DNA of 64,000 nucleotides from Anthopleura xanthogrammica. Taxonomy: Eukaryota > Cnidaria > Anthozoa > Actiniaria > Actiniidae. Below are positions 1 to 10,008 of this stretch, in pieces (within the stretch, counting starts at the first letter, position 1; each line of letters begins with the position of its first letter). Both the position numbers and the translations under genes were made by a program. The notes beneath the pieces were generated by a model that was given only the letters and a program-made list of their open reading frames with translations, ran no database searches and was not told the origin of the DNA. The DNA lies in contig OZ025212.1 of assembly GCA_964019055.1 (NCBI GenBank), positions 8,113,109-8,177,108 on the forward strand. The letters are read 5' to 3'.

Positions 1-469
1 TGAACACCTGTAAATCCACTTATTGTTAAGTGTTAATCCCTTTAGGATTACGGAAACAAAAGAACTGTTCAGTAAAAGAGGATACATATATATATATATA
101 TATCAGAGGTATATATATCCAAAATCCTCAAAACATTTTTGAAACGAAAATTGTTTATACATATATATAAACAATTACGACAGAAAAATGCTATAATTTG
201 CTTAGAAATTCTTAGGGTGCATGCAGGCGCATGTTACGTCATAGCCGCCATGTTGGTTGACTATGCAAAGCATTCTTCATGGCAGAAGGAGCAGGTTAGA
301 GTATTTTTACACCCATTTTCAAAATTACGCGACCTATATCTATATCTCAAGGGAATTTGAGTCACGTGGTTGCAACCCAAGAATAGCGTAAAATAAGCTA
401 TTGTCAATGGCTAAGCAGTTAGGGGGTGCAATATCTATGTGTTGAGGATAAAGCAAAGACCATGCAAAT
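1..469. other. No gene seen; short TA-repeat
   Basis: No coding signal is recognisable. A (TA)n run lies near 87-105. A short open frame at 139-360 has no recognisable domain and sits in AT-rich sequence, so it is not called. Confidence 0.5.
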
Positions 470-1020
470 AAAGTCGATCAAAAGAGATGATACTTATATC
501 CGTTTGTCTCACGATTCACGGTCATTTGTAGAGAACCGCGACGTTTCGACTTCAAGCTGCTAGTCCCTTCATCAGGAGATGGTGTAGACTGGATGGTGCG
601 TCTCTTATACCGCTCGTCGGATCATTTGTGCTGTGCATATTGTTCAATGGTCGGTTCATGTTCTTGTTGGATGTATTGTTGTTAAGTATGATTTCCGCCC
701 AGAGAGTTTTCTTATTGTGGGCATCAACGCTTCAGGGATTTCTATGCCACTGTCCCTATTGATGTTGTTGGCAGGATGGAGTCACATCTGAATGGTTTCC
801 TCGACTCTGCGTGTGTACCAGCTACAATGTCCCGCGGCTTGTGGCAGTACGTCTCTCTCGTGTTCTTTCATTTCTTCCTGTTTCTCCAATCTTTGTCGAC
901 GTAACACTCGCAGCAGGGGATCTTTAAGACAACACCGTCTTGTCTGCTGGGAGCGACTGGGTCTTTGTGGCGAACCAAGCAGTTTATGCAGTGTGTTTTC
1001 TGGTTTAAAGACGATTCGCA
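470..1020 (-). mobile_element. Penelope-like retroelement relic (3' end, endonuclease region)
   Basis: Read on the minus strand, 780-1010 gives broken peptide matches to the C-terminal GIY-YIG endonuclease part of Penelope-like elements: HKDPVAPSRQDGVVLKIPC in one frame and KEHERDV in another, so at least one frameshift separates them. The stretch 480-540 (gtttgtctcacgattcacgg and following) resembles the end of the second relic at 38.4 kb, which supports a shared 3' end. No intact ORF remains. This is a dead fragment. Confidence 0.7.
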
Positions 1021-1630
1021 TAGGTAAATCGATAGAGTTTTGGTGATTGACCGAGTTTCTGTAGATTTGAAATGCATTGACAGAGATATTTTTTAATTCG
1101 ACATAGTTTTGACCGAGTTTCGGTAATCGACAGAGTTTTTAAAGAGTGACAATTATTATTGACAGAAATGAGCTTATGTAATGTAATCGAAACATACGTA
1201 TATACTTTCAAGGGAAGTAGTACAATTGACGAACAAAAATAGAATTGCATTCGAAATGACAGTTTTGAACCATTCCGCGCGCCACATGGCTATATTCAAA
1301 ATTGTCATTACAATTGCGAAAGCATTCTTTTGTTTAGTATTTATTATTATCTATTTTTTTCTATCTATCTTTCTATCTTTCTTTTTTTCCTTCTTTCCTT
1401 CTTTCTTTCTTTCCCCCCACAAGCCACACTTGATTATTTTATTCACCATTACTACCAAAGAAAATTGAACAACTTATCCTGTTTTTCTAATTGTTTTCTT
1501 ACTAGCTGGAACTTTTTTTATAATTTGATTTTTTGAAGACAAATTTACATATGACATATTACTACTTGAGTGGGTAAGGAATAACAATAAGCTTGAATGA
1601 CGCCTAGTTTCACCTGGCTATCTGTTGCCA
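1021..1630. other. Intergenic, pyrimidine-rich repeats
   Basis: No gene is seen. A CTTT/TTTC-rich low-complexity tract occupies about 1350-1420. From about 1430 onward the sequence is the upstream flank of gene A and is nearly identical to the flank of gene B at 4700-5000. Confidence 0.5.
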
Positions 1631-1637
1631 TATAAGG
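1629..1637 (+). promoter_or_regulatory. TATA box of gene A
   Basis: The motif catataagg lies about 110 nt before the gene A start codon, in the position where the other family members carry tatataag. A second TATA-like motif (ttataaatg) lies near 1650. Confidence 0.5.
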
Positions 1638-1741
1638 TCCAACCCTGCTTATAAATGAAGGCATTATTATTCTGCGGCATTATTAACACCTTCAGTGAAA
1701 CTTGAAACATCGACCAAGACAGAGACTGATAGAGTAAGACA

Positions 1742-2094
1742 ATGATGTCTGTCAAGATTGTTATTATGTTGCTGGTGGTGATCATAGTAATATCAAAGAG
1801 CCATAGTTATAACCATATTTATCGTCCACTTGGGAAAAAGGTAAAGTAAGGAAGGAAGGAAGAAGGAACGAAGGAACGAAGGAACGAAGGAACGAAGGAA
1901 GAAAGAAATAAAGAAAGGAAGGAAGGAAGGAAGTAACTAACTTTTGATGTACTGTTCTATTTTCTTTCAAGAGAGATGGATATGGTAAAGTGTTTCAAAT
2001 AAAGGATCCTCTCCAGACTGATGCAGAGGCAGTTTGTAGTGCTGCTGAAAGACTCCGTATTAGTTGTAAAACGTACAGCCGGTCAAAACACTGA
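1742..2094 (+). CDS. Gene A: small secreted prepropeptide, two exons
   Basis: Exon 1 is 1742-1840 and exon 2 is 1972-2094, joined in phase 0 (donor AAG|gtaaag, acceptor ctttcaag|AGA), giving 73 residues. Residues 1-22 are a signal peptide with the hydrophobic core IVIMLLVVIIVI. The segment after it ends in PLGKK, and exon 2 starts with R, so the junction makes a G-K-K-R basic cleavage and possible amidation site. The exon 2 peptide begins DGYGKVF and carries two cysteines in VCSAAERLRISCK. Compared with gene B, a 4-nt deletion removes B's acceptor AG and the site shifts while keeping the frame. An insertion (ccgg) near the end changes the last residues and stop. An AATAAA lies at 2363-2368. 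The function is unknown. A secreted neuropeptide-like or effector peptide is an inference. Confidence 0.6.
1841..1971 (+). repeat. Purine microsatellite forming the gene A intron
   Basis: The 131-bp intron is mostly GGAA/GAAC/GAAA repeats running straight from the donor, followed by a branch-like ctaac, a short pyrimidine tract and the acceptor. Confidence 0.7.
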
Positions 2095-3038
2095 TGATTA
2101 GTTGATGTCAACTAGATAGTACAGCATTGGAAGTTGATAATATACTACATTGATATGTTGAGTAGTTTTGAAGTTCGGAATGTTTTAACGGAAGGAACAT
2201 GCAAAGATATCATGCTGGAAAAATACAGTTTTATTTCTGTTCATACTGCTGTAAGTCTCAAAAGTAGCCAGTAACATTTTTTACCAAAGCATCAGGAACT
2301 CTTGTTACACTGGTATGCCATGAGATGTAAAATGTTACTAACTAAAAGTCCAGAATAACTGAAATAAATGGCCACAGCTAACTCAGTTGTCCATCGTCTT
2401 CGTCTTGGGTCTTATTTATGATCATTATTAACTTATCATTAACTTATTTTAACCCGTTCTAATCGAAATATAGCTGTTTCACTATTACTATCTGTACCAA
2501 CCCAACTTTACAATACAGCTCAATATAAAACATTATAAAACATATCGTTAAATCTGGCGTAGCAAAATGAAAGATATAGAGATTCAAGTCCTGGAAAATT
2601 CGACTAGGTATTCCATTATTTTTGACCTATATAATTATAATAAGTAGTATTTTTCCTGCGGGTTTCATCCGTTCAAGAATTACTTTTATTTTTTCAATTG
2701 TGTACTAGTTAGATCAACTAACCACCTGGTCAGTTACTAAAGCGACTGTTTTTAAGACTACCGTTCTTGAGATCAGCCAATATTCCCCAATTTACCCCAT
2801 ACAGAAAGCTAGCTAATATCTTGTCTGTCGAGTACCCAAGGATGAAAAAGATCAATGATAATTCGCCCAAGCAACTGCGAGTGATATAAGAAGGCAGGCT
2901 TAGGGGTCGAACCCTTGACTATGATATTAGTAGATCTAGAACGCACTCAACATCATATACAATAACAATTTTGTATATCCGACTCTATACGTGTAAACTT
3001 ATCGGTTCTGAAACTCCAGTTTAGTTATCATAAACTGT
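2095..3038. other. Gene A 3' flank and intergenic sequence
   Basis: The first 530 bp are the duplicated 3' flank shared with gene B. From 2630 to 3038 I see no gene. A short B-box-like stretch (ggggtcgaaccc) near 2902 hints at another tRNA-derived fragment but has no convincing partner A box. Confidence 0.4.
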
Positions 3039-3125
3039 TTGAACGGCCTAGCGGTAAAATGTTCGCCTTTAACCGACTATCAGTCCTAGAGTTTAGGTCA
3101 GGGGTTCGATTCCTGTGGATGCATA
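3039..3125 (+). repeat. tRNA-derived SINE head or tRNA pseudogene
   Basis: The sequence cggcctagcggt (near 3044) fits a pol III A box and ggttcgattcc (3103-3113) fits the B box exactly, about 50 nt apart as in tRNA-derived promoters. I could not fold a convincing acceptor stem, so it is called a SINE head or pseudogene rather than a functional tRNA. Confidence 0.6.
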
Positions 3126-3764
3126 TGTGAAAAGAGATTGTTTGATGTATCCTCAGTTCTTTCCCTTAGCATTGAGATTTGCCAATGCATGAAACTAGCT
3201 TGTCAAGGAAAAAATGCTCATCTTTAGCAATGTTTTGGATGAAAATGACTCAATATTGATTATGAAGACCTAATTGGCAAGCATTTTAGCTTGGGATTGA
3301 ACCATTTGCAGTTATGAAATGTTGGTTCAAAAGCTAAATAAAAGAACAATAGGGTTAAGTAAATGACGTCATTTACTCACAATTTAGAGGCTATAATTAA
3401 CTGAAAATTTGTATCTGCTCCACTTTTGGATGTGAAGAAAATTGTTGTTTGACTACTATAGAAATTATGTACGCGAGTTTTTTTTTTTTAGATCCGAAAG
3501 TCTCAGTCTACAACATGAAAGATCATGTTCAGATCAAGATATCTGGAAGTTTTCGATATTTTAGGATGAAAGCTCAAAAATATATCAAAAATCGGATATT
3601 CAGAGTTTAGTATTGAATTTTAAAAATATATAAATAAATAAATTTAACCAAGTGTAAAGTCAAATGTAAACTAACAAAACACGCAAATGTCTTGGAACAT
3701 GAGAAGCCATTCATATCAGATCATTAGGCGTCCATACGTCCTGTAAAGAAAAGATGGCAAGATC
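3126..3764. other. Intergenic, nothing recognised
   Basis: AT-rich sequence without a supportable ORF, splice pattern or repeat apart from a short poly-T near 3478. Confidence 0.4.
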
Positions 3765-4000
3765 ACAGGTGACTACAGCTATATTTTCCTTCTCAGTACA
3801 TTGGCTGTGACCAAAAATGATCCGATACTAAAGCTGTGGACACGTTTTCGTTGCCAATGTCAACAATTCGGCAACAAAGAAAGAATAGATATGTTACTGA
3901 CTTTGGTACGAACGGTTTTAATTTCAATACAGTTTCTATTCATTAAAATATCGAACATACCGGCCTGGTTGCTTTAGATACTCTCTCGAAAACTTTAACT
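3765..4000 (+). repeat. Relic of C-unit intron sequence
   Basis: The stretch around ccttctcagtacattgg ... gatccgatactaaagctgtgg matches the sequence that follows the C5 first exon (30655-30830) and the C4 first exon (25970-26110). No first exon is attached here, so this looks like the remnant of a further, decayed C-type unit sitting between genes A and B. Confidence 0.65.
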
Positions 4001-4689
4001 CTTATGTGTAACCGTCTTTAAATAAAGTTGATTGTAATGTATTGTATCATATTGGCCTCAAACTCTATGAAGCAATGTTGAGGGCCTCTGTTTTCCCTGA
4101 AATCGATGACAATATATAATTCTTCTCTAACTTAGGGAACAGAAATCGTACAAATAATTCTATAACTGCCAGGAGAGACTAGCGGCTAGTGGTTGATGGA
4201 AAAATGTACTTCATTTCCATTAAGACTCATAAAAGAAAGAAATCCTGTATGTTTTACGTTCTTTTCCTTTGTATTTATTATTATCTATGCAGTTACTGCT
4301 AGTGAGCATAAATTTTTATTTTAATTGGTTGTGTTGTAAACAAGCAGAAAGAAAGTTTAGAACTCCATAGGGGATTGAAGAAGCGTAGAAAATGAATGGG
4401 ACTGAGCGAATCAAGACGTTATTGAATGGCAACGTACATAGCCGACAGAAGCGTTCTTTTCCTTTGTATTTATTATTATCTATTTTTTCTTTCCTTTCGT
4501 CTTTCCTTTTCTATTTTTCCTTTTTCTTTTCTTCTCTTCTTTCTCACTTTTTTTATACTGTCTTTCAATCTCTCTGTATGTCCATTTATTTTTTTCTACT
4601 CCCTCTCCTTCGATCATATTCTTCGTCGTTTTGTCAATGACGTATAATAACGGTTCGAATTCAATAGCCTGATTAAGTGAAGAGGGACA
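4001..4689. other. Intergenic with partial local duplications
   Basis: Stretches around 4256-4290 and 4450-4490 share cttttcctttgtatttatta and resemble 1325-1360. The tract 4490-4620 is pyrimidine-rich. No gene is supported. Confidence 0.4.
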
Positions 4690-4895
4690 GCCACTATTGA
4701 TTATTTTATTCACCATTACTACCAAAGAAAATTGAACAAATTATCCTGTTTTTCTAATTGTTTTCTTACTAGCTGGAACTTTTTTTATAATTTGATTTTT
4801 TGAAGACAAATTTATATATGACATATTACTACTTGAGTGGGTAAGGAATAACAATAAGCTTGAATGACGCCTAGTTTCACCTGGCTATGTGTTGC

Positions 4896-4904
4896 CATAT
4901 AAGG
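4896..4904 (+). promoter_or_regulatory. TATA box of gene B
   Basis: The motif catataagg lies about 105 nt upstream of the gene B ATG, in the same position as in gene A. Confidence 0.5.
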
Positions 4905-5001
4905 TCCAACCCTGCTTATAAATGAAGGCATTATTATTGCGTTGCATTATCAACACCTTCAGTGAAACTTGAAACAAGAAAGAGACTGATAGAGTAAGAC
5001 A

Positions 5002-5383
5002 ATGATGTCTGTCAAGATTGTTATTATGTTGCTGGTGGTGATCATAGTAATATCAAAGAGCCATAGTTATGGCCATATTTATCGTCAACTTCCAACAAAG
5101 AAAAAGGTAAGGAAGGAAGGAAAAAAGGAAGGAAGGAAGAAAGAAAAAAAGGAAGGAAGGAAGAAAGAAAGAAAGAAAAAAAGGAAGGAAGGAAGGAAGG
5201 AAGGAAGGAAGGAAGGAAGTAACTTCTGATGTACTGTTCTATTTTCAGTCTTCCAAGAGAGATGGATACGGGAAAGTGTTTCGAAGAAAGGATGCTCTCC
5301 AGACTGCTGCAGAGGCAGTTTGTAGTGCTGCTGAAAGACTCCGTATTAGTTGTAAAACGTACAGTCAAAACACTGATGATTAG
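5002..5383 (+). CDS. Gene B: small secreted prepropeptide, two exons
   Basis: Exon 1 is 5002-5106 and exon 2 is 5249-5383, joined in phase 0 (AAG|gtaagg ... attttcag|TCT), giving 79 residues. Residues 1-22 are a signal peptide almost identical to that of gene A. The following segment ends in PTKKK instead of gene A's PLGKK, so the glycine is lost. Exon 2 opens with SSKR, supplying a dibasic site before DGYGKVFRRK. The second peptide has two cysteines, in VCSAAERLRISCK, separated by nine residues; a single internal disulfide is plausible. Gene B keeps what looks like the ancestral acceptor. The function is unknown. Secretion and proprotein-convertase processing are inferred from the signal peptide and KR sites. 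Confidence 0.7.
5107..5248 (+). repeat. GGAA microsatellite forming the gene B intron
   Basis: The 142-bp intron is nearly all GGAA/GAAA repeats after the donor, ending in a short pyrimidine stretch and acceptor. Confidence 0.7.
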
Positions 5384-6229
5384 TTGATAATACACTAGTA
5401 TGGTGATCTCTATATTCATGTGAAATACGACATGCACTTAGAGTAGTTTTGAAGTTCTTGATGTTTTTGGAAATATACGCTTTATTATCTGTTCGTAGTG
5501 CAGTCTCAAAAATAGCCAGTAACCTTTTTTAACCAAAGCATCAGGAACTCTTGTTAAACTGATATGAGATGTAAAAAGTTATTGATTAAAAGACCAGAAT
5601 AACAGAAATGAATGACCTTTCATTACATCTTACTCAGTTGTCTATCGTCTTCATCTTGGGTTTGATCGATAACTATGATCGTTATTAACTTATTATTAAC
5701 TTATTTTAACCGTTCTGATCGAAAGCCTTTTCACTTTCACTATCTTTATAACTCAATACAAAACTGATATCGTTACATCTGGTGTAGTAAAATGAAAGAT
5801 AGAGATGAACTTCCTGGAAAAAAGCGCAAATATCATTTCCTTGAGTATTATTTTTGCCTGTTGAGTCAGCTTTAGTGATCAGTATTACTGAACTTGCTTT
5901 GCGAGGGAATCTGCCAAGTTCATTAGCTTCTACAGGCATCAATACTTGCTCTTTTATCAACTTCAAGAAACATCTTGCAAAACTTGACATGAACCGATTC
6001 CTAAATAGCGTCATTATTCAGCGCCTCTCTCATGCATACTCAGATTTCACTACCACGAAGCAGGATTGGGCCGACCACACCTTCAATTCAAAGTATTCCT
6101 TGATTCAGTAGGGGTTTTGCCAGAAATAACTTCCCACGTGAACCCCTCCTGGATCCTTCGACCTCCAGGCGGTAAATAAGTGAGCATTATTCCTTTAATT
6201 TAACCCGTACACTTAATCGCATCTTTAGC
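5384..6229. other. Gene B 3' flank; unassigned open frame
   Basis: To about 5830 this is the duplicated 3' flank. An open frame at 5854-6111 (+) has no recognisable domain. It is not called as a gene because there is no promoter, splice or family support. Confidence 0.4.
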
Positions 6230-6440
6230 AGTACTAGTTACCCAAAACAAAGTTGAGTAAGATAATCTGAAACCTTATTCTTCATGCTGTATTTACTCAG
6301 ATTGGCTCACAACTGTTGACATTACTCTTTGTTACAAGATTATTGAACAGTAATATATAAATGATCATCATAGTTTGCCCTATGAACAGAGAAAGAATAA
6401 TTCAATGTTAATGGTAAGCAAAAATAGCCAACGGAACGGA
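6230..6440 (+). repeat. Second relic of C-unit sequence
   Basis: The stretch gataatctgaaaccttattc through gaacagtaat matches 26920-27040 and 31960-32065, which lie near the ends of C units 4 and 5. It marks a truncated unit upstream of unit 1. Confidence 0.65.
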
Positions 6441-6447
6441 CAGCTTA

Positions 6448-6792
6448 TAGACCTTTTTACCGATACGGCGGCCATCTTGGATTCTATTGTTTTAAATAAG
6501 ACGTTATGGGATGCTGAGGGGGAAAACATGGAAATATTTATAAAGTGAAGAGTGGCGGGGTTTCTTTCTCAAATAATTATAAGCCTTCGTGTTTCACATA
6601 TTGCTTCAACTGCCAGCAAATTCAATTGGTTTTTAGATGTGTTTCTCAGTGGATAACGTTAAATTTTATAAAAAGACGCCCTGACAGCTGTGCATACTAT
6701 AAATTTTCCAATAATTGCTCTCTCGGCATCTCATAATGTCTTACTTAAAACAATAGAATTCAAGATGGCCGCCGTATCGGTAAAAAAGTCTA
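6448..6792. mobile_element. MITE with about 56-bp terminal inverted repeats
   Basis: The left arm (gaccttttttaccgatacgg type, through atcttggattctattgtttt) is repeated inverted at 6735-6792 with few mismatches. TA dinucleotides flank both ends, which fits a Tc1/mariner-like non-autonomous element. There is no transposase ORF. Confidence 0.8.
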
Positions 6793-7140
6793 TTGAACTA
6801 ACGGCAAAGGTGTTCCGTCTAGGCCTGTTACTATTTTTCAACAAATCGAGTGTTTTTTTTTCGTCTGACATTAGTGTGGAATAGTTTGTATAGTTGCAAA
6901 TAAAGAGTTCGCTTTCTTTTTTTGATGTTATAATGAAATGCGTCTAGCTGAATAACTGTCTAATTTCTTTCAAACACATTGGGGCCCTGTGCAAGTCGGA
7001 GAAATATCTCATCTAGATCTGACAGTGCTTAGTATAGTTTTTTTCCGTATTTTTTCATGGTTTTAGCTTTTTTCTTAGACAATTCGGGGCAAACAAGAGT
7101 ATTTAAACCTAGTGACTTCATGTAAATGTTGAACATAAGC
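6793..7140. other. Intergenic, nothing recognised
   Basis: AT-rich spacer between the MITE and the first C unit. No supportable ORF. Confidence 0.35.
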
Positions 7141-7579
7141 AGACGCGGATATGTCTCTCGCTCACCTGCACGACGTGTCTATATCAACATACGAGTCAGT
7201 TGGTCAACAGAATTTCAAATGATGACATATATTCTGTTATTGAAATACTAGCTCTCAAAGAAGGGAAAATCGAGAGAGACCTCCAATGGTCCTCTAAACT
7301 AGAGTGACTTAGTTAACTAATGGAGGCCACGTTTTCTGTCAGTCTTACAGTAACCACACACAATTATTTTCTATTTCTCTATCCTGTGTAGCTTCCTTTA
7401 ACACTGAAACCCAAAACTAAATAGAGAAATGATAAAAGGAGAGAGAATGAAAATTATCTTTTGAAATGCGATGAAAATCTTATGTTTGTTTTCTTTCTCG
7501 TGGCTTTTTGATCACAGTTATTTCAAGGGCTAACGCGGTGAAAAGAAGGAAACAAAACTGATCGAGATAATAATAGACT

Positions 7580-9325
7580 ACTTATGTGTTTGTTTGCGCT
7601 AAACTAAGGGGAAAAACCTGAAATAAATTAGATGAATACAATGCTTTAGGTTATTGAATGGTTTTTACAACAGTAGTAGAAAGAGCAACAACAGATGTGT
7701 TCAGTTATCGAACAAAATCATCAAGAAACCTAAAAAAATAATTAATCTAGGTTGTACAAAAAATTAATATTGTGAATGGTCAATAAAGACGTTATGAATA
7801 CATTACAACTAAGTGAAAACCAAAGATAAAAGATGGAAATAATATATTTAAAATAATTAATAAAAATGAATAAAAAAGGCGAAAAGAAGAAAAAGAAGAA
7901 GAAGAAGAAGAAGAATATGATATGACAGCAACAACATGAAGAACACGTCTTCATGTTGTACCTTTGCAATCAACAACTTTTTTGCTCTTCCCAAAAATAT
8001 AATTTATTTTTGTTAAATATATTTCATCTTAGTTTTAGACCATTCTAACATAAATGACCACCATAATCAATTAGGAAACTTTTCTTATTGGTGACGTAAG
8101 CACGACAACTAGCTAAAGAGAAAGTAGTCATTTAAAGTAATAAGTTCAACACACGCTGCGTTGAAGTACAGTTTTGAGAATAATCATCTCTCATAAAAGA
8201 TTGACGACCAATGAGGGGGCGGTTTAATCAGTCAGTCTTGAAGTATTCACACACGACATGCCTGCCAATTGATGGTGTCAGCACGTTCAGTACATTATTT
8301 ATAACTTATGGCGATTTTGAGCCGCCAATACGGGTTTTTATCCCATGCACACCATACAAAATACAGCCAATCAGAAAGCAGGAAAGCCATTGTATATTCG
8401 TCGGTATTTCACTCTTCCCTCCCATCATGCACTGCGCGTTGAATCTACGCATTTGTATTTTCTATGGTGTGGGATAAAATGGTTATACAATGATCATGAA
8501 TTCTCGAGACATACCGTGGATATCCCACTCATCACCTAAAGGCTCGTGTGTATACTAGAGACTACAAGTGATGAGTGGGATAATACACTCCACGGTATGC
8601 CACTCGAAACTATTGTATAAGTAGTATATATTGGCGACTAGTCGCGAAGCGTATACAGAATATATTTTCTTCCAACGCCGTCAATATAACCCGTATTGGC
8701 GGCTCAAAATCGCAATAAGTTTTGTATCGCGATTCTTTTATCGCCCGCTATTCTGAGCCGACAATACGGGTGTATATTGGCAGCTCTCTCCCTATCAAAC
8801 TTATAGGAGAATCGCGATACTCAATTCTATTCTCGAAAAAACTCCATGATTTTTTTGAATTCAAAGGTAATAAGTGAGTGTGTAAAACCGGTAGTACATA
8901 AAATTGATTAAATGATTGATTGCTTGAAGTATTCGCACACGACATGCCTCAGTGTTCTCTGTAAAAAAAACTTAGTGGACTTTTTAATTCAAAAGAGCCA
9001 GACACAACTCATATGTTGCTCAACCGATTGATGTCAGGAGACAATTTCCGTCAACATTTTCCCTTTTCTATCAACTTTTATTTAATTGCTTATATTTTCG
9101 CGCATTTATTTGCCAGTTTCCGACACTCGTTTGGTAGTCGTCTGAATACTTTTTTGTAAAAATTCTGTTAAAGTTCGTATCACACCATGAGTACTAGTGG
9201 TGAATGTTGCTTTTGCTCAATCGATAATTGCTACAAGTGGAAGGTGTAGTCTCCTTTTCCATTTTCTCTCAATTTCTGTTCATTTCAATTCAACAAGTAG
9301 AGCCCCATCTGTTAACTAAACAAAT
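7580..9325 (-). repeat. Inverted block inside C unit 1
   Basis: The sequence here reads as the reverse complement of the matching part of units 2-6. For example, the tail ctaggttgtacaaaa at 7746 corresponds to ttttgtacaacctagg at 20729 and 29192. Likewise cagtcagtcttgaagtattc at 8230 corresponds to the reverse complement at 23836. The block order is reversed too. Breakpoints are approximate. Confidence 0.75.
8293..8790. mobile_element. Palindromic interspersed element in unit 1
   Basis: The motif gattttgagccgccaatacggg at 8313 is repeated inverted at 8690-8712 (cccgtattggcggctcaaaatc) and again near 8754. A central hairpin spans about 8511-8602 (accgtggatatcccactcat versus its inverted copy). 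Its right part recurs at 59.6 kb, next to the satellite. No ORF is supported. Confidence 0.6.
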
Positions 9326-9496
9326 GTTATGCTATAATAAAAGACTTATACTTTATGACTGACATATAGCCGTGGCAATCAACAATATATTCTCTTTATT
9401 TTATCACCTTTCATAACTCACAGAGTCTAATTATAGAATGAGGCAATCAGCCATATGGACGATACTTCCTGTAAACATCATCCATCCTTATTAAGA

Positions 9497-10008
9497 ATCC
9501 CCTTCACAGTTCCCAACGCCATCTTGAAAGGTAGCCGTGCCTTTGCATCGAAGCGAGAACAAACGGGCGAGCTTGCAATGATAGAGAGAGACCTGTGAAT
9601 AATTTTTGTAAGGTGTTATTACAGCGGATTCAGATTGAGCGTTTAAAATCGATCTTATCAGCCGAATGTTTAGATTAATATATTTCTCTGGTTAGATTAA
9701 TATATTTCTGTTAGGGCGCACTTAATTTGGAGCCCAGCTCTGTTGTGCTAACCCCCTCCATTAGTAATTATTCAATGGATGAAGTAATGTAAATAAATAA
9801 ATAAATGTGCTCCCAGCCGCCTAGAAACGTCGTCCATTCTGCATAGAAACGTGCAAATTCAACGGCTGCAACAATCGCGACAAACGGCGCCGTTAAACGC
9901 TCAATCTGAATCCGCTGTAGAAAAAGGTCTCTATCATTGCTAGCTCACCGTCATATCAGTAGTCTCGCTTCTTTTGAGATGGCGCAGAGAACTGTGCTGG
10001 AAACTATT
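9497..10008. mobile_element. MITE of the C-intron family, carrying a nested MITE
   Basis: The outer arms (cttcacagttcccaacgcca at the left, ggcgcagagaactgtgctgg at the right) and the inner arms (gcatcgaagcgaga and its partner) match the foldback element found just after C2 and C3. It interrupts a sequence that runs ccttattaattggtatatcc in other units (24531). Confidence 0.75.
9622..9917. mobile_element. Nested MITE inside another MITE
   Basis: The terminal inverted repeats cagcggattcagattgagcg and their complement are matched for at least 24 bp, with TA on both flanks. The interior includes a stretch gcgcacttaatttggagccc followed by (AAAT)n, resembling a LINE or SINE tail. Confidence 0.75.

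Larger units (their letters stand above)
1430..2630 (+). repeat. Tandem duplicate segment 1 (carries gene A)
   Basis: This segment aligns with 4690-5830 over the upstream flank, exon 1, the intron, exon 2 and about 500 bp of 3' flank. The copies are about 3.26 kb apart. The upstream 300 bp differ by only a few substitutions; the 3' flank has more indels. It shows that genes A and B arose by a tandem segmental duplication. Confidence 0.85.
4690..5830 (+). repeat. Tandem duplicate segment 2 (carries gene B)
   Basis: This is the partner of 1430-2630. It is collinear with it across promoter, exons, intron and 3' flank. Confidence 0.85.

Noticed and set aside
2880..2930. Possible tRNA gene with a B-box-like ggggtcgaaccc
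   Set aside because: No matching A box or cloverleaf could be found.
5854..6111. 85-residue open frame downstream of gene B
   Set aside because: No recognisable motif, no promoter or splice context, not repeated elsewhere in the window.
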